The notes under the pieces were generated by a model that was given only the letters and a program-made list of their open reading frames with translations, made no database searches and was not told the DNA's origin. A stretch of DNA of 50,095 nucleotides from Allobosea sp. (lineage in GTDB: Bacteria; Pseudomonadota; Alphaproteobacteria; Rhizobiales; Beijerinckiaceae), in assembly GCF_017308075.1 (NCBI RefSeq), contig NZ_JAFKFX010000051.1, forward strand, positions 1 through 50,095. The letters run 5' to 3'. Positions 17,073 through 26,397 of the stretch are shown one piece after another. Made by a program: the position numbers and the translations under genes. How positions within the stretch are numbered: position 1 is the first letter of the stretch; each line of letters begins with the position of its first letter.

Positions 17073-18593
17073 TTATTGAGCGTAGGCGTCGGGAAACTGC
17101 CCGGTTGTGCTGACGACGGTCGTCCGCGTTTCCAGGTAGTTGTCGAGCGCTTCGAGCCCGTTCTCGCGCCCCCAGCCGCTCGCCTTGAAGCCGCCATAGG
17201 GCGTCGACCAGCGGATATAGCGGTAGGTATTGACCCAGACGATGCCGGCCTGGATCCGGGCGGAGACGCGGTGGGCGCGGCCGATGTCGCGGGTCCAGAG
17301 GCCGGCCGTCAGGCCATAGGTCGTATCATTGGCGATCGCGATCGCCTCATCCTCGCCGGAGAAGGGGATCAGCGAGGCGACCGGCCCGAAGATCTCCTCG
17401 CGGGCGATCCGCATGTCGTTGGCGACATTGGCGAAGACGGTCGGTTCCACGTAGAAGCCCTCGGCCAGCGCGCCATCCTCCAGCCGGCGCCCGCCGGCGA
17501 CCAGCGCGGCCCCTTCGGAGCGACCGATGTCGATATAGGACAGGGTCTTGGCGAGTTGCTCGGCATGGGCCTGCGGGCCCATATGCGTCGCCTCGTCGAG
17601 CGGGCGGCCGACACGAACCTTGCGCGCACGCTCCGAGAAGGCCTCGACGACGCGGTCGTAGATCGGCCGCTCGACCAGCACGCGTGAGCCGAGCGCGCAG
17701 CTCTGGCCGCAGACCGCCCAGGCCGAAGAGGTCGCGGCGTTGATCGCCTGGTCGATATCGGCGTCGGCGAAGATGATGTGCGGTGCCTTGCCGCCGAGCT
17801 CGAAGGAGAAGCGCTTCAGATTGTCGGCACCGGCGCGCAGGATCGCTTTGGCGGTGCGGCCCTCGCCGGTGAAGGCGATCTTGTCGACACCGGGATGGGC
17901 GACGAGATGGGCGCCGGTGTCATGGCCATAGCCGGGCACGACATTGAACACGCCTGGCGGAAAACCCGCCTTCTCGATCAGGCGGGCCAGCTCGAGCGCC
18001 GTCACCGGCGTCTGCTCGGCCGGCTTGAGCACGACAGTGCAGCCCGCGGCGAGTGCCGGAGCGACTTTCCAGACCGTCGTCAGCATCGGCGCGTTCCACG
18101 GCGTGATCGCACCGACGACACCGACCGGCAGGCGTGTCGTGAAGCAGTGGACGGAGTCGTCGATCGGGATCGTCCGCCCGGAGATCTTGTCGGCCAGCGA
18201 CGCGAACCACTGGAACCAGTGATGATGCGCGCCGAGATCGTTGCGCGATTCACGAATCGCACGGCCGGAATCGCGCGTCTCGAGGATCGCCATCTCGGGC
18301 GCCGCCTCGCGATAGAGATCCGCCAGGCGTCGCAGCAGGGCGGCGCGCTCCCAGCCCGGCATCCGCCGCCACGGCCCTTCGAATGCGGCGCGCGCTGCGA
18401 CGACCGCCCGGTCGATGTCACGCGGCCCACCGAAGGCGACGCGCGCCCAGGGCTTTCCGTTGGACGGGTCAATGCTGTCGACGATGCCGCCATCGAGGGG
18501 AGCGACCCATTCGCCGCCGATGAAGAGACGCTCGTATCGGCGCAGCTCCGACCCGGATTCCGGGGTGGGCTGCCTGAACGCTGTCGCCATCAT
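17073..18593 (-). CDS. NAD(P)-dependent aldehyde dehydrogenase
   Basis: A 506-residue ALDH-superfamily enzyme that oxidises an aldehyde to a carboxylic acid. Landmarks in order: RLFIGGEWVAPLDGG, ITPWNAPM, VLKPAEQTPVTALELA, the catalytic Glu in FELGGKAPHI, catalytic Cys in VCGQSCALGSRV, GFYVEPTVFANV and the terminal YGGFKASGWGRENG. The first gene of the leftward operon. The start is one of two adjacent ATGs (18593 or 18590) after a GGAG ribosome binding site; a frame open to 18635 is not preceded by a site. It probably acts after the alcohol dehydrogenase and before the acyl-CoA ligase. Confidence 0.9.
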   Translation of the reverse strand: MMATAFRQPTPESGSELRRYERLFIGGEWVAPLDGGIVDSIDPSNGKPWARVAFGGPRDIDRAVVAARAAFEGPWRRMPGWERAALLRRLADLYREAAPEMAILETRDSGRAIRESRNDLGAHHHWFQWFASLADKISGRTIPIDDSVHCFTTRLPVGVVGAITPWNAPMLTTVWKVAPALAAGCTVVLKPAEQTPVTALELARLIEKAGFPPGVFNVVPGYGHDTGAHLVAHPGVDKIAFTGEGRTAKAILRAGADNLKRFSFELGGKAPHIIFADADIDQAINAATSSAWAVCGQSCALGSRVLVERPIYDRVVEAFSERARKVRVGRPLDEATHMGPQAHAEQLAKTLSYIDIGRSEGAALVAGGRRLEDGALAEGFYVEPTVFANVANDMRIAREEIFGPVASLIPFSGEDEAIAIANDTTYGLTAGLWTRDIGRAHRVSARIQAGIVWVNTYRYIRWSTPYGGFKASGWGRENGLEALDNYLETRTTVVSTTGQFPDAYAQ

Positions 18594-18889
18594 CCGCTCC
18601 AACCTGCTTCTTGGATGGACAACTTGTACACGCACATGAATTTTTTCGTCAAGCCCGAAACCAACCAGCGGTGCAGAAATCGAAAATCGACAAGCCTATG
18701 TAATATCAGCACTTATTATCAAATCACGGCTAGTCAAACTCTGTCGCATCGCACAAAATTCTTGCTGCACTGCCGCGCATAATTGTCTCGCTCTGGCCAA
18801 GATTGGCTATTTCCGAGACAAATAATTCCTGTATATGAACATTCAACGCGCCACATGAACCCGGCGCGCGAAATGGGACGGGAGCCGAG
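18594..18889. promoter_or_regulatory. Divergent promoter region of the catabolic island
   Basis: A 296-bp AT-richer stretch between the leftward aldehyde dehydrogenase and the rightward CoA-transferase genes, with no coding frame. It must hold both operon promoters. It includes the spaced inverted repeat described next, an AT-rich TGTATATG segment (18830-18837) that could be the rightward -10, and TTGTACACGCACATGAA (about 18624-18640) close to the leftward start. Confidence 0.7.
18783..18821. promoter_or_regulatory. Spaced inverted repeat TTGTCTCG-N23-CGAGACAA
   Basis: Perfect 8-bp arms at 18783-18790 and 18814-18821, centres 31 bases apart (about three helical turns), 69-107 bases upstream of the rightward start. 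Geometry fits a dimer-of-dimers regulator or looping. The only regulator gene in the island is the IclR-type gene at 25112, the natural candidate; this is inference. Confidence 0.5.
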
Positions 18890-20128
18890 ATGGGGCCGCT
18901 TGCAGGCATCAAGATCATCGACATGACCTCCGTGCTCATGGGACCCTCAGCAACACAGATGCTGGGCGACATGGGCGCCGACGTGATCAAGGTCGAGGCG
19001 CCCGATGGCGATGTCACGCGCCAGATCCCGCCCTATCGCCATGCCGGAATGGGCGCGATCTACCTCAACGCCAACCGCAACAAGCGCAGCATCTGCCTCG
19101 ACCTGAAACAGCCCGACGGACATGCGGCGCTGCTCCGCCTCGCCTCGGATGCGGACGTGCTGGTCTACAATATACGTCCGCAGGCGATGCGCCGGCTCGG
19201 GCTCGGCTATGAGACGCTGGCCGAGCTCAATCCGCGTCTGGTCTATGCCGGCATGTTCGGCTTCGGCCAAACCGGCCCCTATGCCGCCAAGCCCGCCTAT
19301 GACGACCTCATTCAGGGCGGCTCGGTGATGTCGCATCTGATCGCGAAGGCCGGCGACGGCACGCCGCGCTATGTTCCTTCCGCCATCGCCGATCGCGTCG
19401 TCGGGCTCGCGGCTGTCGGCGCCATTTGCGCGACCCTGGTCAATCGCGACCGCACGGGCCTCGGGCAGCAGGTCGACATCCCGATGTTCGAGACGATGGT
19501 CGGCTTCGTGCTCGGCGATCATCTCGCCGGGCTGAGCTTCGAACCTGCCCTCGACCGTGGCGGCTATCCGCGCCAGCTCTCACCGCAGCGGCGTCCCTAC
19601 CAGACCAAGAACGGCCATGTCTGCGCGCTGGTCTATACCGACAAGCAGTGGACCAGCTTTCTGGGCGCGATCGGCCAGGCGGACCTGCCACAGCGCGACC
19701 CGCGCTTCGCGACCTTCACCGAGCGCAGCCGCAATATCGACCATGTCTATGGCGAGCTCGCGCGCATCTTCCTGGAGCGCACGACCGAGGAGTGGCTCGC
19801 CCTGCTCGAGCGCGCCGACATCCCCTCGATGCCGATGCACGACTTCGAAAGCGTGCTGAACGACCCGCATCTGACCCAGACCGGTTTCTTCCGGACGGTC
19901 GAGCACCCGACCGAGGGGACGCTGCGCCTTTTGCCGCTGGCCGTCTCCTGGTCGCGGACGCCGGCCGAGATTCAGCGGCTGCCGCCGCGCCAGGGCGAGG
20001 ACGGGGTCGAAATCCTTCGGGAGGCCGGTTTCAGCGAAGAAGCGGTCGCCGACCTCCGGGTGCGCGGCATCATGCTGGTGCCGGAGCCGCCTGCCACCTC
20101 ATCCGCAGACAAGCGACGGAGCGCCTAG
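18890..20128 (+). CDS. CaiB/BaiF family III CoA-transferase
   Basis: A 412-residue class III CoA-transferase. Opening LAGIKIIDMTSVLMGPSATQ, then MGADVIKVEAPDGD and KRSICLDLKQPDG, and the catalytic Asp at about D138 in PAYDDLIQGGSVM; the C-terminal part has RDPRFATFTERSRNID. It moves CoA between an acyl-CoA (often succinyl-CoA) and a free acid through an aspartyl mixed anhydride. It lacks the His/Asp pair of racemases, unlike the second CaiB-like protein of this operon, so the two are not redundant. First gene rightward, preceded by GGGAGCCGAG near the start. Confidence 0.9.
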   Translation: MGPLAGIKIIDMTSVLMGPSATQMLGDMGADVIKVEAPDGDVTRQIPPYRHAGMGAIYLNANRNKRSICLDLKQPDGHAALLRLASDADVLVYNIRPQAMRRLGLGYETLAELNPRLVYAGMFGFGQTGPYAAKPAYDDLIQGGSVMSHLIAKAGDGTPRYVPSAIADRVVGLAAVGAICATLVNRDRTGLGQQVDIPMFETMVGFVLGDHLAGLSFEPALDRGGYPRQLSPQRRPYQTKNGHVCALVYTDKQWTSFLGAIGQADLPQRDPRFATFTERSRNIDHVYGELARIFLERTTEEWLALLERADIPSMPMHDFESVLNDPHLTQTGFFRTVEHPTEGTLRLLPLAVSWSRTPAEIQRLPPRQGEDGVEILREAGFSEEAVADLRVRGIMLVPEPPATSSADKRRSA

Positions 20129-21295
20129 ATGGACTTCAGACTGACCGACGAGCAGGAGGCGATCCGCGATGCGATCTCCGGCATCTGCAAGCGCTTCGGG
20201 GATGACTACTGGCTGAAGCGCGATCGCGAGGGCGGTTTCCCGAACGATTTCTACGCCGCCTTCGCCGATGCCGGCTGGCTCGGCATCTGCATCCCCGAAG
20301 CCTATGGCGGCTCGGGGCTTGGGATCACCGAGGCGGCGATCATGATGCGCACCATCGCCGAATCCGGGGCCGGAATGTCCGGCGCCTCGTGCCTGCACAT
20401 CAATATCTTCGGCCTCAATCCCGTTCTGGTCCACGGCACCGAGGAGCAGAAGCAGCGGATGCTGCCGCCGATGGTTCAGGGGCGCGAAAAGGCCTGCTTC
20501 GCCGTCACGGAGCCGAACACCGGGCTCAACACGACGCAGCTCAAGACGCGCGCTGTCAGGAAGGGCGACGGCTATGTCGTCGACGGCCAGAAGGTCTGGA
20601 TCTCGACGGCCCAGGTCGCCGACAAGATCCTGCTCTTGGCACGCACGACGCCGCTGGAGGAGGTGACCAAGCCGACCCATGGGCTCAGCCTGTTCTACAC
20701 CGATTTCGATCGCTCGCGGATCAAGGTCCACGAGATCGAGAAGATGGGGCGCAAGATCGTCGACTCGAACGAGCTCTTCATCGAAGGGCTGGAAATCCCG
20801 GTCGAGGACCGGATCGGCGAGGAAGGCCGCGGCTTCGAGTACATCCTGCATGGCATGAACCCGGAGCGTGTGCTGATCGCGGCCGAAGCCGTCGGGCTCG
20901 GCCGGCTCGCGCTCGCCCGCGCCACCGCCTATGCCAAGGAGCGCATCGTCTTCAACCGGCCGATCGGGCAGAACCAGGCGATCCAGCATCCGCTAGCGCA
21001 GAATTGGATGGAGCTTGAGGCGGCCTGGCTGATGATCATGCGCGCCGCCTGGGAATATGACAGCGGCCTGCCCTGCGGCGCCAGCGCCAATGCCGCGAAG
21101 TACCTTGCGGGCGAAGCCGGCTTCAATGCCTGCCAGCAGGCGGTCATGACCCATGGCGGCTATGGCTATGCCAAGGAATTCCATGTCGAGCGCTATCTGC
21201 GCGAGGTGATGATTCCGCGGATCGCCCCGATCAGCCCGCAGCTCGTGCTCTGCTTCATCGCGGAGAAGGTGCTCGGCCTGCCCAAATCCTACTGA
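20129..21295 (+). CDS. Acyl-CoA dehydrogenase
   Basis: A 388-residue FAD flavoenzyme with the N-terminal helical (1-115), middle beta (CFAVTEPNTGLNTTQLKTRA, about 127-146) and C-terminal helical domains. NERVLIAAEAVGLG-type (here NPERVLIAAEAVG), HGGYGYAKEFHVERYLRE and the terminal GLPKSY are conserved in a subgroup where the active-site Glu lies in the last domain. It introduces a 2,3 double bond into an acyl-CoA and passes electrons to ETF. Its ATG follows the CoA-transferase stop with no gap. In the itaconate-like scheme it could form an unsaturated dicarboxyl-CoA. Confidence 0.9.
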   Translation: MDFRLTDEQEAIRDAISGICKRFGDDYWLKRDREGGFPNDFYAAFADAGWLGICIPEAYGGSGLGITEAAIMMRTIAESGAGMSGASCLHINIFGLNPVLVHGTEEQKQRMLPPMVQGREKACFAVTEPNTGLNTTQLKTRAVRKGDGYVVDGQKVWISTAQVADKILLLARTTPLEEVTKPTHGLSLFYTDFDRSRIKVHEIEKMGRKIVDSNELFIEGLEIPVEDRIGEEGRGFEYILHGMNPERVLIAAEAVGLGRLALARATAYAKERIVFNRPIGQNQAIQHPLAQNWMELEAAWLMIMRAAWEYDSGLPCGASANAAKYLAGEAGFNACQQAVMTHGGYGYAKEFHVERYLREVMIPRIAPISPQLVLCFIAEKVLGLPKSY

Positions 21296-21301
21296 GTGAT
21301 C

Positions 21302-22555
21302 ATGCGGACTCTCGATCCAGCGGCACCCGACCTTTCGGCCTTCATCCGGCCGGGAGATCGGGTGCTGTGCGCGCAGACCTGCGCCGAACCGTCCTTGCTG
21401 GCAGCGGCGCTGCCGGCTGCCCATGCCGCTGTCGGACCGTTCGAAACCTTCGTCGGCACGGTCGTCTCGACCAGCTTCGACCATGCGCCGGAGACGATGG
21501 CGTTCGCCGGCTATGGCGCCATGGGGCGCGCGGCCCGCCTGGCGCGCCGGGGCCAACTCGATGTCTGGCCGCTGCATTACAGCGCGCTCGAGGCGGGCTT
21601 CGCCTCCGGTGCGATCCGCGCCGACGTCGTGCTGCTCCAACTGGCCCAGGGACCGGGTGGCTACTGCGCGACGCTCGCCAATGATTACGTGCTGGCGGCG
21701 GCGCGCCATGCCCGCTGCGTGATCGCGCAGGTCAATGCGCGCGCGCCCTGGTGTGTAGGCGCCGAGCTGGATCCGGAGCTGCGCATCGATGCCGCAGTGG
21801 AAACGGAAACCGACCTAGTAGAGGCTGCCTCGGCGCCCTCGGGCGAAACCGAGGCGGCGATCGCCCGCTATGTCGCCGGGCTCGTCCCGGACGGCGCCAC
21901 GATCCAGATCGGTGTCGGCGCGCTGCCCGACGCGGTGCTCGACGCGCTCGAAGGCCATCGCGATCTCGGTATCCATTCCGGCGTTCTCGCCGACCGGATG
22001 GCCGGGCTGATCGCGCGCGGCGTCGTCACCAACGCCCGCAAGACGCTGGAGCCGGGCATCAGCGTCGGCAATCTCGTCATCGCCACGCAGCGGCTCTTCA
22101 ACATGATCGACGGCAATCCGGCCTTCGCGCTCCGGCCGGCCGCGCATACCCACGCCATCGGCACGCTCGCCCGTCAGGAGCGCCTCGTCACGATCAATTC
22201 GGGGATCGAGGTCGACCTGCTCGGGCAGGTCAATGCCGAGCGCGCCGACGGCCAGCCCGTCGGCGGCACCGGCGGCCTCGTCGATTTCACCCGCGGTGCG
22301 CAGCTTGCGCCGAACGGGCGCGCCATTCTCGTCCTTCGCGCCACCGATCGCAGCGGCGAACGCTCGCGGATCGTGCCGCGGGTCCAGGCGGTGACGATCG
22401 GCCGGGCCGATGTCGATACGGTCGTGACCGAATACGGCGTCGCCGAACTCGCGCATCTGGGCGCAGCGGAGCGCGTGCGGGCGCTGATCGCGATCGCCGC
22501 GCCGCAGCACCGCGAAATGCTCGAGCGCGCCCTGCGCGAGGGAGGGGCGTCGTGA
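21302..22555 (+). CDS. Acetyl-CoA hydrolase / CoA-transferase, Cat family
   Basis: A 417-residue family I (Cat1/4-hydroxybutyrate CoA-transferase-like) protein with both halves: an N-terminal Rossmann part ([18 protein letters not shown]) and a C-terminal part with [31 protein letters not shown] and GGTGGLVDF. The segment that usually holds the catalytic Glu (LGIHTEM.SDG) reads [12 protein letters not shown], so the Glu is absent; relatives with HSG exist but their mechanism is less certain. The start is ATG 21302 or GTG 21296, just after the previous stop. Overlaps the next gene by 4 bases (GTGA). Confidence 0.8.
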   Translation: MRTLDPAAPDLSAFIRPGDRVLCAQTCAEPSLLAAALPAAHAAVGPFETFVGTVVSTSFDHAPETMAFAGYGAMGRAARLARRGQLDVWPLHYSALEAGFASGAIRADVVLLQLAQGPGGYCATLANDYVLAAARHARCVIAQVNARAPWCVGAELDPELRIDAAVETETDLVEAASAPSGETEAAIARYVAGLVPDGATIQIGVGALPDAVLDALEGHRDLGIHSGVLADRMAGLIARGVVTNARKTLEPGISVGNLVIATQRLFNMIDGNPAFALRPAAHTHAIGTLARQERLVTINSGIEVDLLGQVNAERADGQPVGGTGGLVDFTRGAQLAPNGRAILVLRATDRSGERSRIVPRVQAVTIGRADVDTVVTEYGVAELAHLGAAERVRALIAIAAPQHREMLERALREGGAS

Positions 22556-23745
22556 CGCCAGTTGCTAGTCCTCGCGGGCCGCTCGCCGGCATCAGGATCG
22601 TCGAATTCGCCGGCATCGGCCCGACACCGATGGCGGGCATGCTGCTCGCCGATCTCGGCGCCGAGATCGTGATCATCGACCGGTTGGAACCGAGTGGCCT
22701 CGGCATCGCCCGCGCGCCGCGCTTCGACGTCACGCGTCGCGGCCGGCGCTCGCTCGCGCTCGACCTCAAGCGTCCCGATGGCGTGGCACTGGCGCTCGAC
22801 CTTGTCACGCGAGCCGATGCCCTGATCGAGGGTTTTCGCCCGGGCACGATGGAACGGCTCGGCCTCGGCCCGGAGACCTGCCTCGCCGGCAATCCGAAGC
22901 TCGTCTATGGCCGCGTCACCGGCTGGGGGCAGGACGGCCCGCTGGCGAAGGCGGCCGGGCACGATCTCAACTATATCGCGCTCGCCGGCGCCCTTTCGGC
23001 GATCGGCCGCCAAGGCGAAGCGCCGACGATCCCGCTTAACCTGATCGGCGATTATGGAGGCGGGGCGATGCTGCTCGCCTTCGGCCTGGTCTGCGCGCTG
23101 CTCGAGGCGCGCGGCTCGGGCCGCGGCCAGATTGTCGACGCTGCCATGGTCGAGGGCACGGCGACGCTGATGGCGAGCCTTTACGGGCTTGCAGCGGCCG
23201 GGCTGCACCAGCCCGAGCGCGGCACCAACCTACTCGATTCCGGTGCCCCGCATTACGAGACCTATCGCTGTGCCGATGGCGAATGGATCACCATCGCCCC
23301 GATCGAGCCGAAATTCCGCCAGGTGCTTCTCCAGCGGATCGGCTTCGCGCCGGAGGACTTCCCTGACATGGCGGACACTGCCGCCTGGCCGGCGGCCCGA
23401 AAACTGCTCGCCGAACGTTTCGCCGAACGCAGCCGGGAGGAATGGCGAGCCCGGCTGGAAGGGAGCGACGCGTGTTTCGCGCCTGTGCTGTCATTGGCCG
23501 AGGCGCCGCTTCATCCGCATGCGCAGGCGCGCGGCATGTTCGTCACGCTCGCGGGCGTAGTACAGCCGGCGCCCGCACCGCGCTTCAGCCGCACGCCAGC
23601 GGCGATTCCCACTCCGGCGGAGGAACCCGGCGCGAGCGGCCGCGCCGCGCTCGCCGATTGGGGCGTCAGCCCCGACGAGATCAGCCAGCTGGAAGGCGCG
23701 GGCGTGATCCGCGCCGCCGCAAATATCCCGACACCCGTTCCCTGA
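22552..23745 (+). CDS. Alpha-methylacyl-CoA racemase-like CaiB family protein
   Basis: A 397-residue CaiB-fold protein of the AMACR branch. It opens [20 protein letters not shown], then [13 protein letters not shown] and [21 protein letters not shown]137 of AGHD and D168 of IGDYGGGAM match the proton-shuttling His and Asp of AMACR enzymes. It would invert a 2-methylacyl-CoA centre so that the dehydrogenase can act on one enantiomer. It starts at GTG 22552 after a GGGAGGGG ribosome binding site, overlapping the previous gene. A racemase here is strong evidence for a 2-methyl-branched acyl-CoA intermediate. Confidence 0.85.
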   Translation: MTPVASPRGPLAGIRIVEFAGIGPTPMAGMLLADLGAEIVIIDRLEPSGLGIARAPRFDVTRRGRRSLALDLKRPDGVALALDLVTRADALIEGFRPGTMERLGLGPETCLAGNPKLVYGRVTGWGQDGPLAKAAGHDLNYIALAGALSAIGRQGEAPTIPLNLIGDYGGGAMLLAFGLVCALLEARGSGRGQIVDAAMVEGTATLMASLYGLAAAGLHQPERGTNLLDSGAPHYETYRCADGEWITIAPIEPKFRQVLLQRIGFAPEDFPDMADTAAWPAARKLLAERFAERSREEWRARLEGSDACFAPVLSLAEAPLHPHAQARGMFVTLAGVVQPAPAPRFSRTPAAIPTPAEEPGASGRAALADWGVSPDEISQLEGAGVIRAAANIPTPVP

Positions 23746-23764
23746 ATCCAAAGGAAAAACGCCC

Positions 23765-24223
23765 ATGGCCGGACGCTATTATGAGGAATTCGAGGAGGGT
23801 CAGCTCTTCGAGCATGCCTTCTCGCGCACCGTCACCGAGCAGGACAATATCGGTTTCAGCCTGATGACGCTGAACCCGCAACCACTCCATGTCGACGCGG
23901 ATTTCTCGGCCAAGACCGAATGGGGCCAGCCGCTGTTCAACAGCCTCTACACGCTCGGGATCATGATCGGCATGAGCGTCTACGATACCACGCTCGGCAC
24001 CACCGTCGGCAATCTCGGCATGAGCGATGTGCGCTTCCCGAAGCCGGTCTTCCATGGCGACACCCTGCGCTCGCGCACCAAGGTCGTCGGCAAGCGCATC
24101 AGCAAGTCGCGTCCCTCGGTCGGGCTCGTCGAGTTCGAGCATGAATGCCTCAACCAGCACGGCGAGGTGGTGGCGATCTGCCGGCGTATGGCGATGATCC
24201 ACCGCAGCAAGGAGGCCGCCTGA
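23765..24223 (+). CDS. MaoC-like hot-dog hydratase
   Basis: A 152-residue single hot-dog hydratase. RTVTEQDNIGFSLMTLNPQ and PLHVDADFSAKTEWGQPL hold the Asn/His region of the active site of MaoC-type hydratases, and GDTLRSRTKVVGKRISKSRP is the conserved second half. The form with EQDN and NPQPLH is seen in itaconyl-CoA or mesaconyl-CoA hydratases that work with a CitE-like lyase. It hydrates an enoyl-CoA to a (hydroxy)acyl-CoA. One base overlap (TGATG) with the lyase gene shows coupling and supports a shared substrate. Confidence 0.85.
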   Translation: MAGRYYEEFEEGQLFEHAFSRTVTEQDNIGFSLMTLNPQPLHVDADFSAKTEWGQPLFNSLYTLGIMIGMSVYDTTLGTTVGNLGMSDVRFPKPVFHGDTLRSRTKVVGKRISKSRPSVGLVEFEHECLNQHGEVVAICRRMAMIHRSKEAA

Positions 24224-25083
24224 TGCGCAGCCTCCTGTTCGTACCCGGCGACAGCGCGCGCAAATTCACCCGCGCCTGCGAAAGTGCAGCCGATGCGCTG
24301 ATCCTCGACCTCGAGGATTCCGTCGCCGCCGAGGCCAAGGAAACAGCGCGCCGCGAGACCGGCACGATGCTGCAGGCGCCACGCGGGCGCCAGAAGCTCT
24401 TCGTCCGCGCCAACGCCTTCGACACCGGGCTCGCGGCGGCCGACCTCGCGGCGGTGATGCCGCATGCGCCGGATGGCATCGCCCTGCCGAAATGCGACGG
24501 TCCCGACCAGGTCAGGAGGCTCGGGCATATGCTCGACGCTTTCGAAGCCGCCCATGGCCTGGCGGCCGGGAGCACGCAGATCCTCGCCATCGTCACGGAG
24601 ACGGCCGGCTCGCTCTTCGGTCTCGGCTCCTATCGCGACTGCAGCCCGCGGCTCTGGGGCATGATGTGGGGAGCGGAAGATCTGGCCGCCTCCTTGGGCG
24701 CCACGACAAACCGTGAGGGCGGGGCGCTGTTGTCACCCTACCGCCTGGCACGTGATCTCTGCCTCGCCGGGGCGGCGGCGGCCGGGGTGGTCGCGGTGGA
24801 CACGGTCGCAACCACGATCGACGACCTCGACGCCGTGGCGCAGGAGGCGCGCGCCGCGCGCCGCGACGGCTTCCTGGCGAAGGGGATCATCCATCCCAAA
24901 CACGCCGAACTGGTCAACGCCGCCTTCCGGCCCAGCGAGGACGAGATCGCCTGGGCACAGCGCATCGCGCAGGCGTTTGGCAGTGGCGCCAATCTCGGCG
25001 TAATGAAAATCGACGGTCAGATGATCGATAAACCGCATCTCACGGCGGCCGAGCGTATTCTCGCCTCGCTGGGCACCGGCTGA
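24223..25083 (+). CDS. CoA-ester lyase, HpcH/HpaI (CitE-like) family
   Basis: A 286-residue TIM-barrel lyase of the CitE/malyl-CoA lyase family. RSLLFVPGDSARKF starts the barrel, LILDLEDSVA has the conserved Asp/Glu pair, E127-region VTETAGSLFGL and D-region WGAEDLAASLGA give the Mg ligands, and FLAKGIIHPKHAELV binds CoA. It cleaves or forms a C-C bond next to a hydroxyacyl-CoA (citramalyl-CoA, malyl-CoA, methylmalyl-CoA). ATG at 24223 overlaps the MaoC stop; a longer upstream frame is antisense-free but unrelated. As the last catabolic gene, it releases acetyl- or propionyl-CoA and an oxo-acid. Confidence 0.85.
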   Translation: MRSLLFVPGDSARKFTRACESAADALILDLEDSVAAEAKETARRETGTMLQAPRGRQKLFVRANAFDTGLAAADLAAVMPHAPDGIALPKCDGPDQVRRLGHMLDAFEAAHGLAAGSTQILAIVTETAGSLFGLGSYRDCSPRLWGMMWGAEDLAASLGATTNREGGALLSPYRLARDLCLAGAAAAGVVAVDTVATTIDDLDAVAQEARAARRDGFLAKGIIHPKHAELVNAAFRPSEDEIAWAQRIAQAFGSGANLGVMKIDGQMIDKPHLTAAERILASLGTG

Positions 25084-25111
25084 TCGGCACAGGGATTCGA
25101 CAAGGAAGCGC

Positions 25112-25870
25112 ATGCAGGTCAAGCAGGCCGCCAACGTTCTCGAACTGCTCGAGTTCTTCGCCCGCCGGCAGAAGCCGGCGACCCTCGCCGAGCTCTCAGA
25201 CGAGCTCGGCTGGCCGCGTTCCAGCACCTTCAACCTGATCGGTACGCTGGCGGATAAAGGCTATCTCTACGAGCCGCGCGCGCGGGGCGGCTACTATCCG
25301 AGCCCGCGCTGGCTCGCCATGGCGCAGGCCGTCGCGAGCGCCGAGCCGCTGCCCGAGGCTGTGCTGCAGCTCGTCGCCGAAGTCGCGCGGGAAACCGGAG
25401 AGACGACGGCGATCGGCGCCCCGTCCGGCACGCATGCAGTCTTCATCTACGTCATCGAATCCGAGGCGCCGATCCGCTATTTCGCGCAGGAAGGGCACCG
25501 CCTGCCGATCCAGGCAAGCTCGACCGGGCGCGCGATCCTGGCGCAATACTCGGTCGCGGAGCGCGATGCGCTTTATCGCAAAATCACCTTCGAGCGCTAC
25601 GCGCCGACGACGCCGAGTAATATCGACGCTGTCGAAGCGGAGCTGCGGCGCTCTTCGGTGCGCGGCTATCATTTCAGTGATGGCGACTACAGCCGCGATC
25701 TGGTCGGCATTGCCTGCCCTCTGCCACTTCCGGAAAGACGGCTTTCCATCGTCGTCGCCGGTCCGCAGTTCCGCTGCCTGCCGAGAGCGGAGGAAATTGC
25801 CGCGACGCTCAGAGCAGCCATCGAGCGCTTCCGGGGGGAGATAAATCCTGCGCCATCCGGTGGAGCCTAG
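25112..25870 (+). CDS. IclR-family transcriptional regulator
   Basis: A 252-residue IclR-type protein. The N-terminal winged helix reads AANVLELLEFFARRQKPATL and DELGWPRSSTFNLIGTLADK (residues 6-50); the ligand domain has ETTAIGAPSGTHAVFIYVIE, LPIQASSTGRAILAQ and a Cys-Pro-Leu segment (GIACPLPLPERRLS). Such proteins sense small organic acids or their CoA derivatives and act as repressors or activators. Start is ATG 25112, 28 bases after the lyase stop. Being last in the operon, it may regulate itself and bind the divergent region at 18.6-18.9 kb. Confidence 0.9.
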   Translation: MQVKQAANVLELLEFFARRQKPATLAELSDELGWPRSSTFNLIGTLADKGYLYEPRARGGYYPSPRWLAMAQAVASAEPLPEAVLQLVAEVARETGETTAIGAPSGTHAVFIYVIESEAPIRYFAQEGHRLPIQASSTGRAILAQYSVAERDALYRKITFERYAPTTPSNIDAVEAELRRSSVRGYHFSDGDYSRDLVGIACPLPLPERRLSIVVAGPQFRCLPRAEEIAATLRAAIERFRGEINPAPSGGA

Positions 25871-25897
25871 CACACAGGTCTGCTTCGTCGCCTCGGG

Positions 25898-26287
25898 CTA
25901 GGTGTATAGTCCCGGCGTGTCATGGTTTGGCTGTCGAAGGAACAGCTTCGACTTTTCGATGTTGACGGCTTTGAGAGCGCCTAGCGGTGTTCTGAACCGA
26001 AGCGCCCTGAGCTGTTTGGCGTAGTTGTAGGCGAGCAGCCAGTCCCGGACGTAGCGTCTCAGCTCGTTGATGGTGCCGTAGTGGACGGCGCGGACGGTTG
26101 CGTCCTTGATGGTGCGGACCATCCGCTCGGCCTGGCCGTTGATCCACGGATGATACGGCTTGCTGAGCCTGCGCTCGACGCCACGTTCGGCGCAGACCCC
26201 GCCGAAGATATGGACGACGGAGCCAGCCTCGGCTCGTTTATCGTGCTGGACGAACTGAACGCCGTAGCACATTGGAAAGAGGCTCAA
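25898..26287 (-). pseudogene. IS481-family transposase, C-terminal remnant
   Basis: Carries RRLSKPYHPWINGQAERMVR and TIKDATVRAVHYG, then RDWLLAYNYAKQLRAL and a tail ending in PGLYT: the last third of an IS481-type integrase-core transposase, including the final DDE Glu (in NGQAER). The N-terminal HTH and first two acidic residues are missing. The sequence upstream (VQFVQHDKRAEAGSVVHIFG) is only weakly related. It adjoins the IS110 remnant. Confidence 0.75.
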
Positions 26288-26360
26288 CCGTTGGTTGACG
26301 GCGCGCGAAGCCTTGTGTAGCGCAGCGCGCCGTCACGGCGGTCATGGCCGGCCAGCCGGT

Positions 26361-26397
26361 CTCTAAAGTGAGGTTGTCGAGACAACACTTTGGAGAG
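26361..26397. repeat. Nested palindrome in the left end of the IS110 remnant
   Basis: TTGTCGAGACAA (26374-26385) is a perfect 12-bp palindrome, flanked by CTCTAAAGTG (26361-26370) and CACTTTGGAGAG (26386-26397), which pair with a two-base bulge. It lies 10 bases before the transposase ATG. In IS110-group elements the noncoding end upstream of the gene encodes the bridge RNA, so this may be the leftover of that structure. Confidence 0.5.

Noticed and set aside
21751-22551. Upstream extension of the AMACR-like frame
   Set aside because: The extra 267 residues are an Arg-rich shadow of the CoA-transferase gene; homology starts at LAGIRIVEF and a GTG with a ribosome binding site lies at 22552.
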